Source of the DNA: an uncultured Bacteroidota bacterium
GTDB lineage: Bacteria > Bacteroidota > Bacteroidia > Flavobacteriales > Schleiferiaceae
Assembly: GCA_913056475.1 (NCBI GenBank)
Contig: CAJXMS010000083.1
Span: 1 to 8,456, forward strand
Reading direction: 5' to 3'
DNA length: 8,456 nucleotides
Below, piece after piece: positions 1-6,448 of the stretch (positions are counted from its first letter, which is position 1; each line of letters opens with the position of its first letter). The position numbers and the translations under genes are program-made. The notes under the pieces are model-generated. The model made no database searches and was not told the origin of the DNA. It was given only the letters and a program-made list of their open reading frames with translations.

Positions 1-1702
1 GGCGGTCCATGGGCTGGGCCGGGGCTTTGGTGGAGGGGGCTTTGGATTTTGATTTTTTGCCTGGGGTGGCCTGTTGCTCCACTTGCCGGAAATCGTCAAA
101 CTGCCGCCGTTGCAGGTATTCTTCTATGCTGCCCAGGAACTCGCGAACCCGGCCCTCGCGAAATTCATAGATTTTCTGAGCCAGGCCTTCCAGGAAGTGG
201 CGGTCGTGAGATACGAGGATCAGGGTGCCATCGTACTGCTCCAGGGCCTGTTTGAGCATGTCTTTGCTTTTCATATCCAGGTGATTGGTGGGCTCGTCCA
301 TCACCAGTAGGTTGCAGGGATGTAGGAGCAGCTTGCAGAGGGCCAGCCGGCCTTTTTCGCCGCCGGATAGTACGCTTACCTTCTTTTCTACGTCTTCTCC
401 GCTGAAGAGGAAAGAGCCGAGGTAATCGCGGGCGCGTTTGCGCTGATCTTCTGGGGCGGCCTCCTCGATGGTTTCCAGGAGGGTTTTGCTGCCGTCCAGG
501 GTTTTGGCCTGTTCCTGAGCGTAGTAGCCTATCTGGACGTTATGGCCCAGCGTAAGGTGTCCGCCGTGGGGTAGGGCCTGGGTAATGATCTTCACTAAGG
601 TGGACTTACCCTGGCCGTTTTGGCCTACGAAGGCTACGTTTTCCTGGCGGTTGATCTCGAGGTGGGCCCCCTGGAAAACCGTTTTGTCTCCGTAACGCTT
701 GCTGAGGTCTTCGCCTTTTACCACCACTTTGCCGGAACGGGGTGCGGGGGGAAATTGGAAATGCATCACCTTGCTATCCTCATCATCTATCTCAATGCGT
801 TCCATTTTGTCCAGCTTTTTGATCAAGCTCTGGGCAAAGGAGGCTTTATTGGCCTTATAGCGGAATTTTTCGATGAGCTGCTCGGTGTGTTTGATCTCTT
901 TTTCCTGGTTTTTCTGTTCCTGCTTTTGGAGCTGGCGACGTTCTTCCCGCAGGGCTACAAATTTGCTGTAGGGCACCGGATAGTCGTAGATGGTACCGTT
1001 TACAATCTCTACCGTGCGGTTGGTAATATGGTCCAGGAAGGTTCGGTCGTGGCTTACCATTACGATACCACCTTCGTACTCCTCCAGAAAGGTTTCCAGC
1101 CAGAGGATGGATTCTATATCGAGGTGGTTGGTGGGCTCGTCCAGAAGGAGCAGGTCGTGCTGAGCGAGGAGGAGCTTGGCCAGTTCGATCCGCATGCGCC
1201 AGCCACCGCTAAATTCGGTGGTTTGTCGTTCAAAATCAGCAGGCCGGAAGCCCAGGCCCTGGAGGATACGTTCCAGACGGGCGTGGTAGGTGTAGCCCCC
1301 CATCATATTGAAGCGCTCCGTGTAATGATTGAGCTCCTCTATAAGCTGTAGGTAGCCATCGCTTTCATAATCCTCTCTTTCCGCCAGCTGCGTATTGATG
1401 GCGTCCAGTTTGCGCTGCGTTTCCTGTATGCTGGCCAGGGCCGTTTCGGCTTCTTCCCACACGGTGCGGCCATCGTGGAGCGGCAACTCCTGGGGGAGGT
1501 AGCCCATGCTAAAATCCTTGGGGGTGCTGATGTTTCCCGAATGGGGACTTACCTCACCCACAATTATTTTCAGTAATGTAGATTTGCCTGCCCCGTTACT
1601 GCCCACCAGGCCCAGTTTTTCCCCGGGTTTTACCTGAAAAGAAACATCCCGGAACAGCTTGCGGTCGTTATACTGAACGTTGATTTTATTGATGCCCACC
1701 AT
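1..1702 (-). CDS. ABC-F family ATP-binding cassette protein, 3' end cut off by the window edge
   Basis: This is a soluble twin-ATPase of the ABC-F class, which acts on the ribosome (translation factor or ribosome protection) and not as a transporter. No membrane segment is present in the 567 visible codons. Domain 1 has Walker A GSNGAGKST (about residues 34-42), signature FSGGW (about 162) and Walker B LLLLDEPTNHLD (about 185). A charged helical linker at about 250-305, ending KASFAQSLIKKLDKMERIE, matches the interdomain linker that contacts P-site tRNA in this family. Domain 2 has Walker A GQNGQGKST (about 360), signature LSGGEKGR (about 447) and Walker B MDEPTNHLD (about 470). Both Walker B glutamates are present, so both sites look catalytically competent. 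The visible end (from about residue 530) enters the basic, Lys/Pro/Ala-rich stretch that usually precedes a C-terminal coiled coil; that part lies outside the window. The start ATG at 1702-1700 is preceded by a -7 box only 8 nt upstream. The subgroup (EttA, Uup, YheS or resistance type) cannot be fixed; a housekeeping role is more likely from context. Confidence 0.93.
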   Translation of the reverse strand, partial: MVGINKINVQYNDRKLFRDVSFQVKPGEKLGLVGSNGAGKSTLLKIIVGEVSPHSGNISTPKDFSMGYLPQELPLHDGRTVWEEAETALASIQETQRKLDAINTQLAEREDYESDGYLQLIEELNHYTERFNMMGGYTYHARLERILQGLGFRPADFERQTTEFSGGWRMRIELAKLLLAQHDLLLLDEPTNHLDIESILWLETFLEEYEGGIVMVSHDRTFLDHITNRTVEIVNGTIYDYPVPYSKFVALREERRQLQKQEQKNQEKEIKHTEQLIEKFRYKANKASFAQSLIKKLDKMERIEIDDEDSKVMHFQFPPAPRSGKVVVKGEDLSKRYGDKTVFQGAHLEINRQENVAFVGQNGQGKSTLVKIITQALPHGGHLTLGHNVQIGYYAQEQAKTLDGSKTLLETIEEAAPEDQRKRARDYLGSFLFSGEDVEKKVSVLSGGEKGRLALCKLLLHPCNLLVMDEPTNHLDMKSKDMLKQALEQYDGTLILVSHDRHFLEGLAQKIYEFREGRVREFLGSIEEYLQRRQFDDFRQVEQQATPGKKSKSKAPSTKAPAQPMDR

Positions 1703-1710
1703 GAGGGGCG

Positions 1711-1718
1711 CAAAAGTA
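1711..1718 (-). promoter_or_regulatory. Bacteroidota -7 promoter box (TACTTTTG) for the ABC-F gene
   Basis: On the minus strand the sequence reads TACTTTTG, an exact match to the Bacteroidota consensus TAnnTTTG. It lies 8 nt before the ATG at 1702. Transcription normally begins a few bases after this element, so the leader would be about 0-5 nt with no room for a Shine-Dalgarno site. I see no TTG-type -33 box at the usual distance of about 19 bp. The same 8-mer precedes the FAD oxidoreductase gene at nearly the same spacing, which strengthens the call. Confidence 0.6.
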
Positions 1719-1729
1719 AGGTATCACTT

Positions 1730-2128
1730 ATGAAGCTACTATCTCCCGGGTCCAAAGTTTACAGCATTATCCACGGTCGTTGTCCCCGCTGCCACAAGGG
1801 GCGGGTATTCAAGTCTCGAAATCCCTATAATTTGGGGCGGCTCTTTGCCATGCACGAGCACTGTCCCCACTGCGGCCTTCGCTACGAGATTGAGCCCAGC
1901 TTTTTTTACGGTTCCATGTACGTAAGCTACGGCTACTCGGTAGCCTTATTTGTGGCCACCTACATCATCATGAACTGGATTTACGAACCCGGGATATGGG
2001 ACATTGTCATCGCGCTGGGGGCGGTGGTCTTGCTCATGGCGCCCATTATCTTGCGGATATCCCGGGTTACCTGGCTCAATCTTTTTGTCAAATATCATCC
2101 AGAACGGAGGGGGCCTAATTTGAAATAA
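1730..2128 (+). CDS. DUF983 family small membrane protein with two CPxC motifs
   Basis: This 132-residue protein belongs to the DUF983 family, whose function is not established. The N-terminal cytoplasmic-looking part carries C18-P-R-C21 and C45-P-H-C48, a spacing that would suit a zinc-ribbon-like site. The conserved core follows: YEIEPSFFYGSMYVSYGYSVALF, residues 52-74, with the FYGSMYVSY stretch typical of the family. Two hydrophobic segments follow at about 66-84 and 90-110, then a basic tail (KYHPERRGPNLK). The ATG at 1730 is the first in frame and leaves only 27 bp to the divergent ABC-F start, so its own promoter must lie partly inside the ABC-F coding sequence. I found no exact TAnnTTTG box on this strand. 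Its last 14 bp overlap the end of the convergent oxidoreductase gene. Family assignment is confident; the role is unknown. Confidence 0.87.
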   Translation: MKLLSPGSKVYSIIHGRCPRCHKGRVFKSRNPYNLGRLFAMHEHCPHCGLRYEIEPSFFYGSMYVSYGYSVALFVATYIIMNWIYEPGIWDIVIALGAVVLLMAPIILRISRVTWLNLFVKYHPERRGPNLK

Positions 2129-3155
2129 AGCGATCTATATCCCATTCCGCAGCCAGCGGCGCTCCGTCTTCCAGGTGGGCCAGGAGGTGGCCGGCCAGCA
2201 GGGGCCCCATGAGCACCCCCCGCGACCCCAGCCCGTTGAAAAGGTATTTGCGGGGCTGCCATTTACCCAGCAGAGGCTGGCGATCGGCCACATTGGGGCG
2301 CACGCCGGCGAGGTGATCCGTGACCTCGTAGGGCCCGTTGTACATGTTTTCCCATTGATTTAGCAGCCACTCCCGCCCTGCAGCGCTGGGGCTATCCCGG
2401 AGGTCATCATGCGCATAGCTGGCGCCCAGCTTAAAGCGTTTTCGGCCCAGGGGCAGGGCAAAGATGCGGGCGTGCAGCGCTATATCGGCGGGCATTGCGG
2501 GTGCCTCCAGCAGGAGCACTTCTCCGCGCGTAGGGGTAAAGGCTTTTGCGAGCGTAGGATGAGTTTGACGCGCCAGGTGGCCATTGCACAGCACCAGCGG
2601 CGCTTCCGGCGGCCTCAGCGGCCAAATGTGTTTTTCCAGGACTTCTTGTGCCGGTACCGCATGATAAGCGCCCTTCTCTTGGAGATAGCTGCGGTAGGCT
2701 TTCAGGAACAAAGCGGTATCTAGCCAAAAGAGTTCCTCCAGAACCCCGATGCCATGGGGCGCTTCCAGGCGCTCATGCGGGCTGGGGGGGAGCACGGAAC
2801 CTAAAAAGGGGCTGAATAAGGGGTTCTCGGCCTTTTCTTGCCAGCGATTGATTTCGCCTACGGAGCGGAACAAATGCCACATCTTTACGGGATGGGTAAA
2901 GGGGGCCTGAAGCTTTCGCTCCCAGCTTAGATAAAAGGGCTGGGCCTCCGGCCAAAAGAGTTCTGCGGGCCGTACCCATTTGAGTCGTTTGAGCAAGATG
3001 GGATTAGCCAGGCCGGCGGCAATGCGGGAAGACTGCGACACGCTGGGATCATCAATAACCTGATGGGGAATGCCCCGCTCTTCCATGCGCATAGAGAGGA
3101 TGGTACCTGCCAGGCCTTGGCCAACAATCGTGTAAAATGGCTGCTCGTTGCTCAT
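2115..3155 (-). CDS. FAD-dependent oxidoreductase of the DAO family (MnmC C-terminal-domain-like)
   Basis: This 346-residue flavoprotein has the FAD-binding beta-alpha-beta fold at its start: VGQGLAG (about 11-17), followed by the acidic end of strand 2 (QVIDDP, about 33-38). The segment SSRIAAGLANP (about 42-52) corresponds to the flavin-contacting loop of the DAO family. The C-terminal pattern is also typical: GVRPNVADRQPLLG, then FNGLGSRGVLMGPLLAGHLL, which resembles the second FAD-binding region of the DAO family and the oxidase half of MnmC. No signal peptide or membrane segment is evident, so it should be cytosolic. The substrate cannot be read from the sequence; an amine or amino-acid oxidase, or a stand-alone MnmC-type tRNA-modification oxidase, are the reasonable options. 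The ATG at 3155 is chosen because a TACTTTTG box lies 9 nt upstream. It follows gldN on the same strand but is separated by a strong terminator, so it looks like an independent unit. Confidence 0.85.
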   Translation of the reverse strand: MSNEQPFYTIVGQGLAGTILSMRMEERGIPHQVIDDPSVSQSSRIAAGLANPILLKRLKWVRPAELFWPEAQPFYLSWERKLQAPFTHPVKMWHLFRSVGEINRWQEKAENPLFSPFLGSVLPPSPHERLEAPHGIGVLEELFWLDTALFLKAYRSYLQEKGAYHAVPAQEVLEKHIWPLRPPEAPLVLCNGHLARQTHPTLAKAFTPTRGEVLLLEAPAMPADIALHARIFALPLGRKRFKLGASYAHDDLRDSPSAAGREWLLNQWENMYNGPYEVTDHLAGVRPNVADRQPLLGKWQPRKYLFNGLGSRGVLMGPLLAGHLLAHLEDGAPLAAEWDIDRFISN

Positions 3156-3164
3156 TAATCAGCA

Positions 3165-3172
3165 CAAAAGTA
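3165..3172 (-). promoter_or_regulatory. Bacteroidota -7 promoter box (TACTTTTG) for the FAD oxidoreductase gene
   Basis: The minus strand reads TACTTTTG here, an exact TAnnTTTG match, 9 nt before the ATG at 3155. The predicted transcript would be leaderless or nearly so. Its upstream side is occupied by the T-tract and hairpin of the gldN terminator, so the -33 region falls within the terminator stem. No TTG -33 box is visible at the expected spacing. Confidence 0.6.
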
Positions 3173-3178
3173 CCGTGC

Positions 3179-3210
3179 AAAAAAAACCCTGTCAGGGTTT
3201 CTGACAGGGT
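3179..3210 (-). terminator. Intrinsic terminator at the end of the gldKLMN transcript
   Basis: A perfect 9-bp inverted repeat (ACCCTGTCA / TGACAGGGT) encloses a 7-nt loop. On the minus strand it runs straight into eight T residues (3186 down to 3179). It begins 34 bp after the gldN stop codon and is the only hairpin-plus-T-tract seen in the window, so it should end the T9SS operon transcript. On the plus strand the matching A-tract precedes the stem, so the opposite direction is not supported as a terminator. Confidence 0.9.
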
Positions 3211-3244
3211 CTCGTTAAAATTGTTTGTCTTCGCTGGAAAGGCT

Positions 3245-4087
3245 TTAGTACTCCCAAAGCTCGCTTTCGAAGCTGCGCAGATTGTTCTTGATACGCTGTG
3301 CCTCCAGAAGCTGATCCAGATTGGAGTTTCTTTTATACTCCTCGATACTGCGGTCGTACACATTATCCTCCTTAAAAATCACACTGTCAAAGTAGCGCAG
3401 GTGAAATACCTGATCGTAGGTAAGGCGCATAGAGCGATTTTTGGTGTTGTAGGCTTGGTGGGTAGCCAGAGCATACCGGGCATCGGGAAACCATACCCAA
3501 AAGAGATTATACTTCTCTTCGGTAGAGGGGTTACGAACGACCGGGGAGAGGCCGATAATCCGGTTTTTCATCTCGCCACGTTGCTTATCAAAGAACCAAT
3601 CTGACTTAATTTCCCAGGCGATCACATCCTTGGAGGTGATACTGATGGTGTCGATAAGCACAATTTGGGTAGGGTCATCCGGGTCCCGGATCGTATCGAT
3701 CATGTTTACATAATTATAGACCTGATCGGGGGTAAGCGGGATCTCGAAGTTGTCATTGGCAAAAACTTCCACGATGGTATTTTCTTCCAGGATACCGTCT
3801 ACCAACACGTCGTAAAGGCTTTTACGACCCGGATAGGCCTGGATAGGATAATAGAGGTGAAAGTTGGCCTTGTGCTTTACGTTAATGCGTTCCCAATGAC
3901 GGGTACTCCACATTAGGTCTGCCTCCCGCAGGTGCGGGTAGGGAAATACCATGTTGTGGTGGTATGACTTGGGAGGGTCGGGGATAATGCCGTTGTCTGC
4001 GGGGGTAAGAACCTGAGCAGCACCTTGCTTGGGTAAAGCAAGCGCCACGAGGGCTACAGCGGCTATGGAGGCAACAAAATTTTTCAT
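3245..4087 (-). CDS. gldN: GldN (PorN), periplasmic ring component of the type IX secretion system
   Basis: This 280-residue exported protein pairs with GldK to form the periplasmic ring under the outer membrane in T9SS. A signal peptide is visible: MKNF, a hydrophobic stretch at about 5-18, and a probable cleavage after GAA (about 22-24). GldN family traits are the early segment EADLMWSTRHWERINVKHK, which leads into the FHLYYPIQ and LYDVLVDGI segments, the central SDWFFDKQRGEMKNRIIGLSP region, and the C-terminus ending FESELWEY, which closes most members. There is no cysteine, so it is not a lipoprotein and does not rely on disulfides. It begins 18 bp after the gldM stop, which suggests translational linkage with gldM. 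It is the last gene before the terminator at 3179-3210. No frameshift or truncation is seen. Confidence 0.95.
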   Translation of the reverse strand: MKNFVASIAAVALVALALPKQGAAQVLTPADNGIIPDPPKSYHHNMVFPYPHLREADLMWSTRHWERINVKHKANFHLYYPIQAYPGRKSLYDVLVDGILEENTIVEVFANDNFEIPLTPDQVYNYVNMIDTIRDPDDPTQIVLIDTISITSKDVIAWEIKSDWFFDKQRGEMKNRIIGLSPVVRNPSTEEKYNLFWVWFPDARYALATHQAYNTKNRSMRLTYDQVFHLRYFDSVIFKEDNVYDRSIEEYKRNSNLDQLLEAQRIKNNLRSFESELWEY

Positions 4088-4105
4088 AAGGCGGGCATTT
4101 AATGC

Positions 4106-5650
4106 TTAGTTTACATCTACGGAGATGTTTCCTACTTCTGTAACGCGGGCACCGCTTTCTATTGCGCGCGCTTTAATGTTACGGATAGAGATGGTGGTTC
4201 CGGGATCGAGGCTCTGGATGCGCTGTTTCACATTGGAGGGCATCCGGCTGCCGTTGACCCGCTCGGGGGGGTACCCCGGAATAGCTACTTCAAAGCCTGT
4301 TACCTTTAAAGGTAAGTCAAAAGGAAAATCTTTAAACTCGGCTTCTACTTTAGCCTTGCTTATGGCCCCTTTGGAGAATTCTCCGGTGGAACGGGTGTAG
4401 ATGGTACCTACGGCCGGGGGCAATCCCTTGATGCGGAACTTTTTACTGCCAGCGGGACGGGTCTCGGTTTTGCCATCTTTGGTTTCTTCCAGCACAGAAA
4501 CGTTGATGGTCACTTCTTTCCCACGGATGTCGGTTACGTCGGCCACGTAGGCCCCTTCACTTCCGGATAAGCCGGGCCCACTGGCCTTGATTTTATCCGG
4601 AGCTACGCCAGGGACACCAATTTCGAGGGGGTTTTTCACGCCTCGGTATAGCACATTCATCTTGGTAGGGGATACCACCACCGTTTGTGGGGCAACGGTA
4701 AAGGTTTGCGGCTCGATTTCTCTTACCAGGGGCTCACTGCGTCCCAGTTGTTCAATGGCAATTTTGCCGCCCCATTCCACTTGTCCAATACTATTGGCGG
4801 GAATCTCGACGATACCTTGTCCGTTTTGAATTTTGGACTCGGGAAGCTGTTTGCCGTTGATGGTGATCTTGGGCTTTTGGGTTTTGTCGTAAGCGCCCAG
4901 GAAGACCTTGGCCCGGTAGGTCTCTCCCTTGGTGACGTATTTTTTCTCCTCGTCCACAATTACCTGGATGTCGGTAAACTTAAGATCGGATTTACCGATG
5001 TTACTCCGGAGCTGGGAGATAACGTCTGACTCACTATTACGAACCTTAGCCTGTAAGTCGGAGAGGAAGGGGAGGATAGCGCCCAGGGGGAAGTGCTCAA
5101 AACTGGCGTTGGGCCAGGGGAGCTTTTTATCGCCCACCTTCTGGGGGGAAGTGTCGAAAGTTTTTTTCAGATTTTTTTGAAGCTGGGGCGCATCATCTCC
5201 CAGGGTGGAGATGAGGCTGCTTTCATAAGCTTCTAACTTCTGCTGTAATTTTTCGCCGTTCCCCTGATTTAAGAGATAGTTGGCGGGGTCTTCGAGAGCG
5301 CTGAGCCGTTTGGGAGCGCCGTTTTCATCACGACCTCCACTTATTTTCACCAGCTCTTTTTTCATATTCTCGATATAGGCATAGAGCTCTTGCGACTCTT
5401 GCTTAATCTCGTCTGCCTTGTTTTTCCACTTTTGGGCCTTCTCGGGATTGTCAGCGGCGGCAGCGGCAAAGTCACTGTAAATCTCTTGGTTTTTGCTCTC
5501 AACGGTAGCCACGGTGGTCTCCAGGCTATCATTGAGGCGGGTGAGTGCTTTGAGGATATCCCGGGAAACATTGAGCGCCAGCATGGCGGTCAACACGAGG
5601 TACATCATGTTGATCATTTTCTGCCGGGGGGAGAGTTTTCCTGATGCCAT
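4106..5650 (-). CDS. gldM: GldM (PorM), periplasm-spanning motor subunit of the type IX secretion system
   Basis: This 514-residue protein, near the usual family length, crosses the inner membrane once and extends through the periplasm to the GldK/GldN ring. With GldL it forms the proton-driven motor powering secretion and gliding. The start MASGKLSPRQKMINMMYLVL is characteristic: a short cytoplasmic tail with the conserved arginine R9, then one transmembrane helix at about 12-27. Next come a helical region (about 30-215, Lys/Glu-rich) and three beta-rich segments that match the known four-domain periplasmic architecture: about 222-318 (begins LKFTDIQVIVDEEKK), about 320-405, and about 412-514 (begins PPAVGTIYTR, ends NISVDVN). 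It starts 61 bp after gldL, and the gap shows no -7 promoter box. The upstream sequence is A/T-rich with no Shine-Dalgarno, as is usual in this phylum. Confidence 0.96.
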   Translation of the reverse strand: MASGKLSPRQKMINMMYLVLTAMLALNVSRDILKALTRLNDSLETTVATVESKNQEIYSDFAAAAADNPEKAQKWKNKADEIKQESQELYAYIENMKKELVKISGGRDENGAPKRLSALEDPANYLLNQGNGEKLQQKLEAYESSLISTLGDDAPQLQKNLKKTFDTSPQKVGDKKLPWPNASFEHFPLGAILPFLSDLQAKVRNSESDVISQLRSNIGKSDLKFTDIQVIVDEEKKYVTKGETYRAKVFLGAYDKTQKPKITINGKQLPESKIQNGQGIVEIPANSIGQVEWGGKIAIEQLGRSEPLVREIEPQTFTVAPQTVVVSPTKMNVLYRGVKNPLEIGVPGVAPDKIKASGPGLSGSEGAYVADVTDIRGKEVTINVSVLEETKDGKTETRPAGSKKFRIKGLPPAVGTIYTRSTGEFSKGAISKAKVEAEFKDFPFDLPLKVTGFEVAIPGYPPERVNGSRMPSNVKQRIQSLDPGTTISIRNIKARAIESGARVTEVGNISVDVN

Positions 5651-5711
5651 TAACGAAAGGTATTTTTAACTTTAGTAAAGTTCGGTTGTCAATCACTAAA
5701 ACGGGGTGATC

Positions 5712-6392
5712 CTAGCTGTTGCGATTGGGATTCATGGCGGAAAGCATGCCACCGTAGACGTTATTGAGCTGGCTGATATTATCCGTGAGGGAGTTCACTT
5801 CGGTGGCCAACTTATCGGAGCTTTCCATACTGCTATTCAGCTTTTCCATCAGGTTATTTTGCGTCTCCATGTGATTCGCAGAGCTTTCTAGCTGAACCGC
5901 GTAAAGGGCATTTAAGGACTCCATATTTTTAGAGGCCAGAGAGAGCTGCTGCTCATAGTCTTTGGTCGCTTCAGCGGCCTCGGTCGTTTCATTAAGTTTT
6001 TCGGCTGCTGTACCGAACTTACGCAGCCCACTGCCCAAACTTTCGATAAGCTCGCCATCAATTTTGGCCTCTTCCATCATTTTATCGAGTTCTTGGGAGG
6101 CGGAAATTTGATTACGGCCCTGCGTGGAGGGTCCGGCGTCTTCATCATCAGCGTCCATACCTGCCAGTTCGGGATAAACCAATGTCCAGTCGTATTCTTC
6201 GCCGGGCTTTTCAAAAGCAGAGAAAAGAAAGATGACGGATTCGGTGGTAAGCCCTACCACCAGCATGATATCGGCTCCTTTGAGGTGAAGGATTTTAAAC
6301 ATGGCACCGAGGATTACCACGGCAGCGCCGATACCGTATAACTTGGCCATGAAATTTTTAAAACGCTTGCTATTTACATCAATTAACGCCAT
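5712..6392 (-). CDS. gldL: GldL (PorL), inner-membrane motor subunit of the type IX secretion system
   Basis: This 226-residue inner-membrane protein surrounds the GldM helices and conducts the protons that drive the motor. Two transmembrane helices are visible at about 18-36 and 40-60 (MAKLYGIGAAVVILGAMFKI and MLVVGLTTESVIFLFSAF). The polar residues Y19, K33, H36, E51 and E61 lie in or beside these helices and align, by my recollection of the Flavobacterium johnsoniae protein, with its Y13, K27, H30, E49 and E59, which have been linked to proton coupling. The loop between the helices is about four residues shorter here. An acidic linker follows (about 75-86), then a long helical cytoplasmic tail (about 97-215) rich in Glu, Lys, Ser and Leu, with a likely coiled coil. 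It begins 56 bp after gldK. No internal promoter box is seen. Confidence 0.95.
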   Translation of the reverse strand: MALIDVNSKRFKNFMAKLYGIGAAVVILGAMFKILHLKGADIMLVVGLTTESVIFLFSAFEKPGEEYDWTLVYPELAGMDADDEDAGPSTQGRNQISASQELDKMMEEAKIDGELIESLGSGLRKFGTAAEKLNETTEAAEATKDYEQQLSLASKNMESLNALYAVQLESSANHMETQNNLMEKLNSSMESSDKLATEVNSLTDNISQLNNVYGGMLSAMNPNRNS

Positions 6393-6448
6393 GTCTTCTA
6401 ATTTGAGGTTTTACTGAGGGGTTTTTAATTAATCGTTAAGAGGGCGGT

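Noticed and set aside
620..1351. A 243-codon plus-strand open frame with hydrophobic stretches
   Set aside because: It lies wholly antisense to the ABC-F gene, across its linker and both Walker regions. The minus-strand frame has clear family motifs throughout, so this is a shadow frame.
3137..3604. A 155-codon plus-strand open frame crossing the terminator
   Set aside because: It is antisense to the end of gldN and the terminator and shows no recognisable family; the gldN frame explains the sequence.
5651..5711. gldL-gldM gap as a site for a small gene or internal promoter
   Set aside because: The 61 bp contain no TAnnTTTG on the coding strand, no strong hairpin and no credible reading frame; it is a plain A/T-rich spacer.
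6393..6448. gldK-gldL gap as a terminator or promoter
   Set aside because: No inverted repeat with a T-tract and no -7 box were seen in the 56 bp, so read-through from gldK to gldL is the simplest view.
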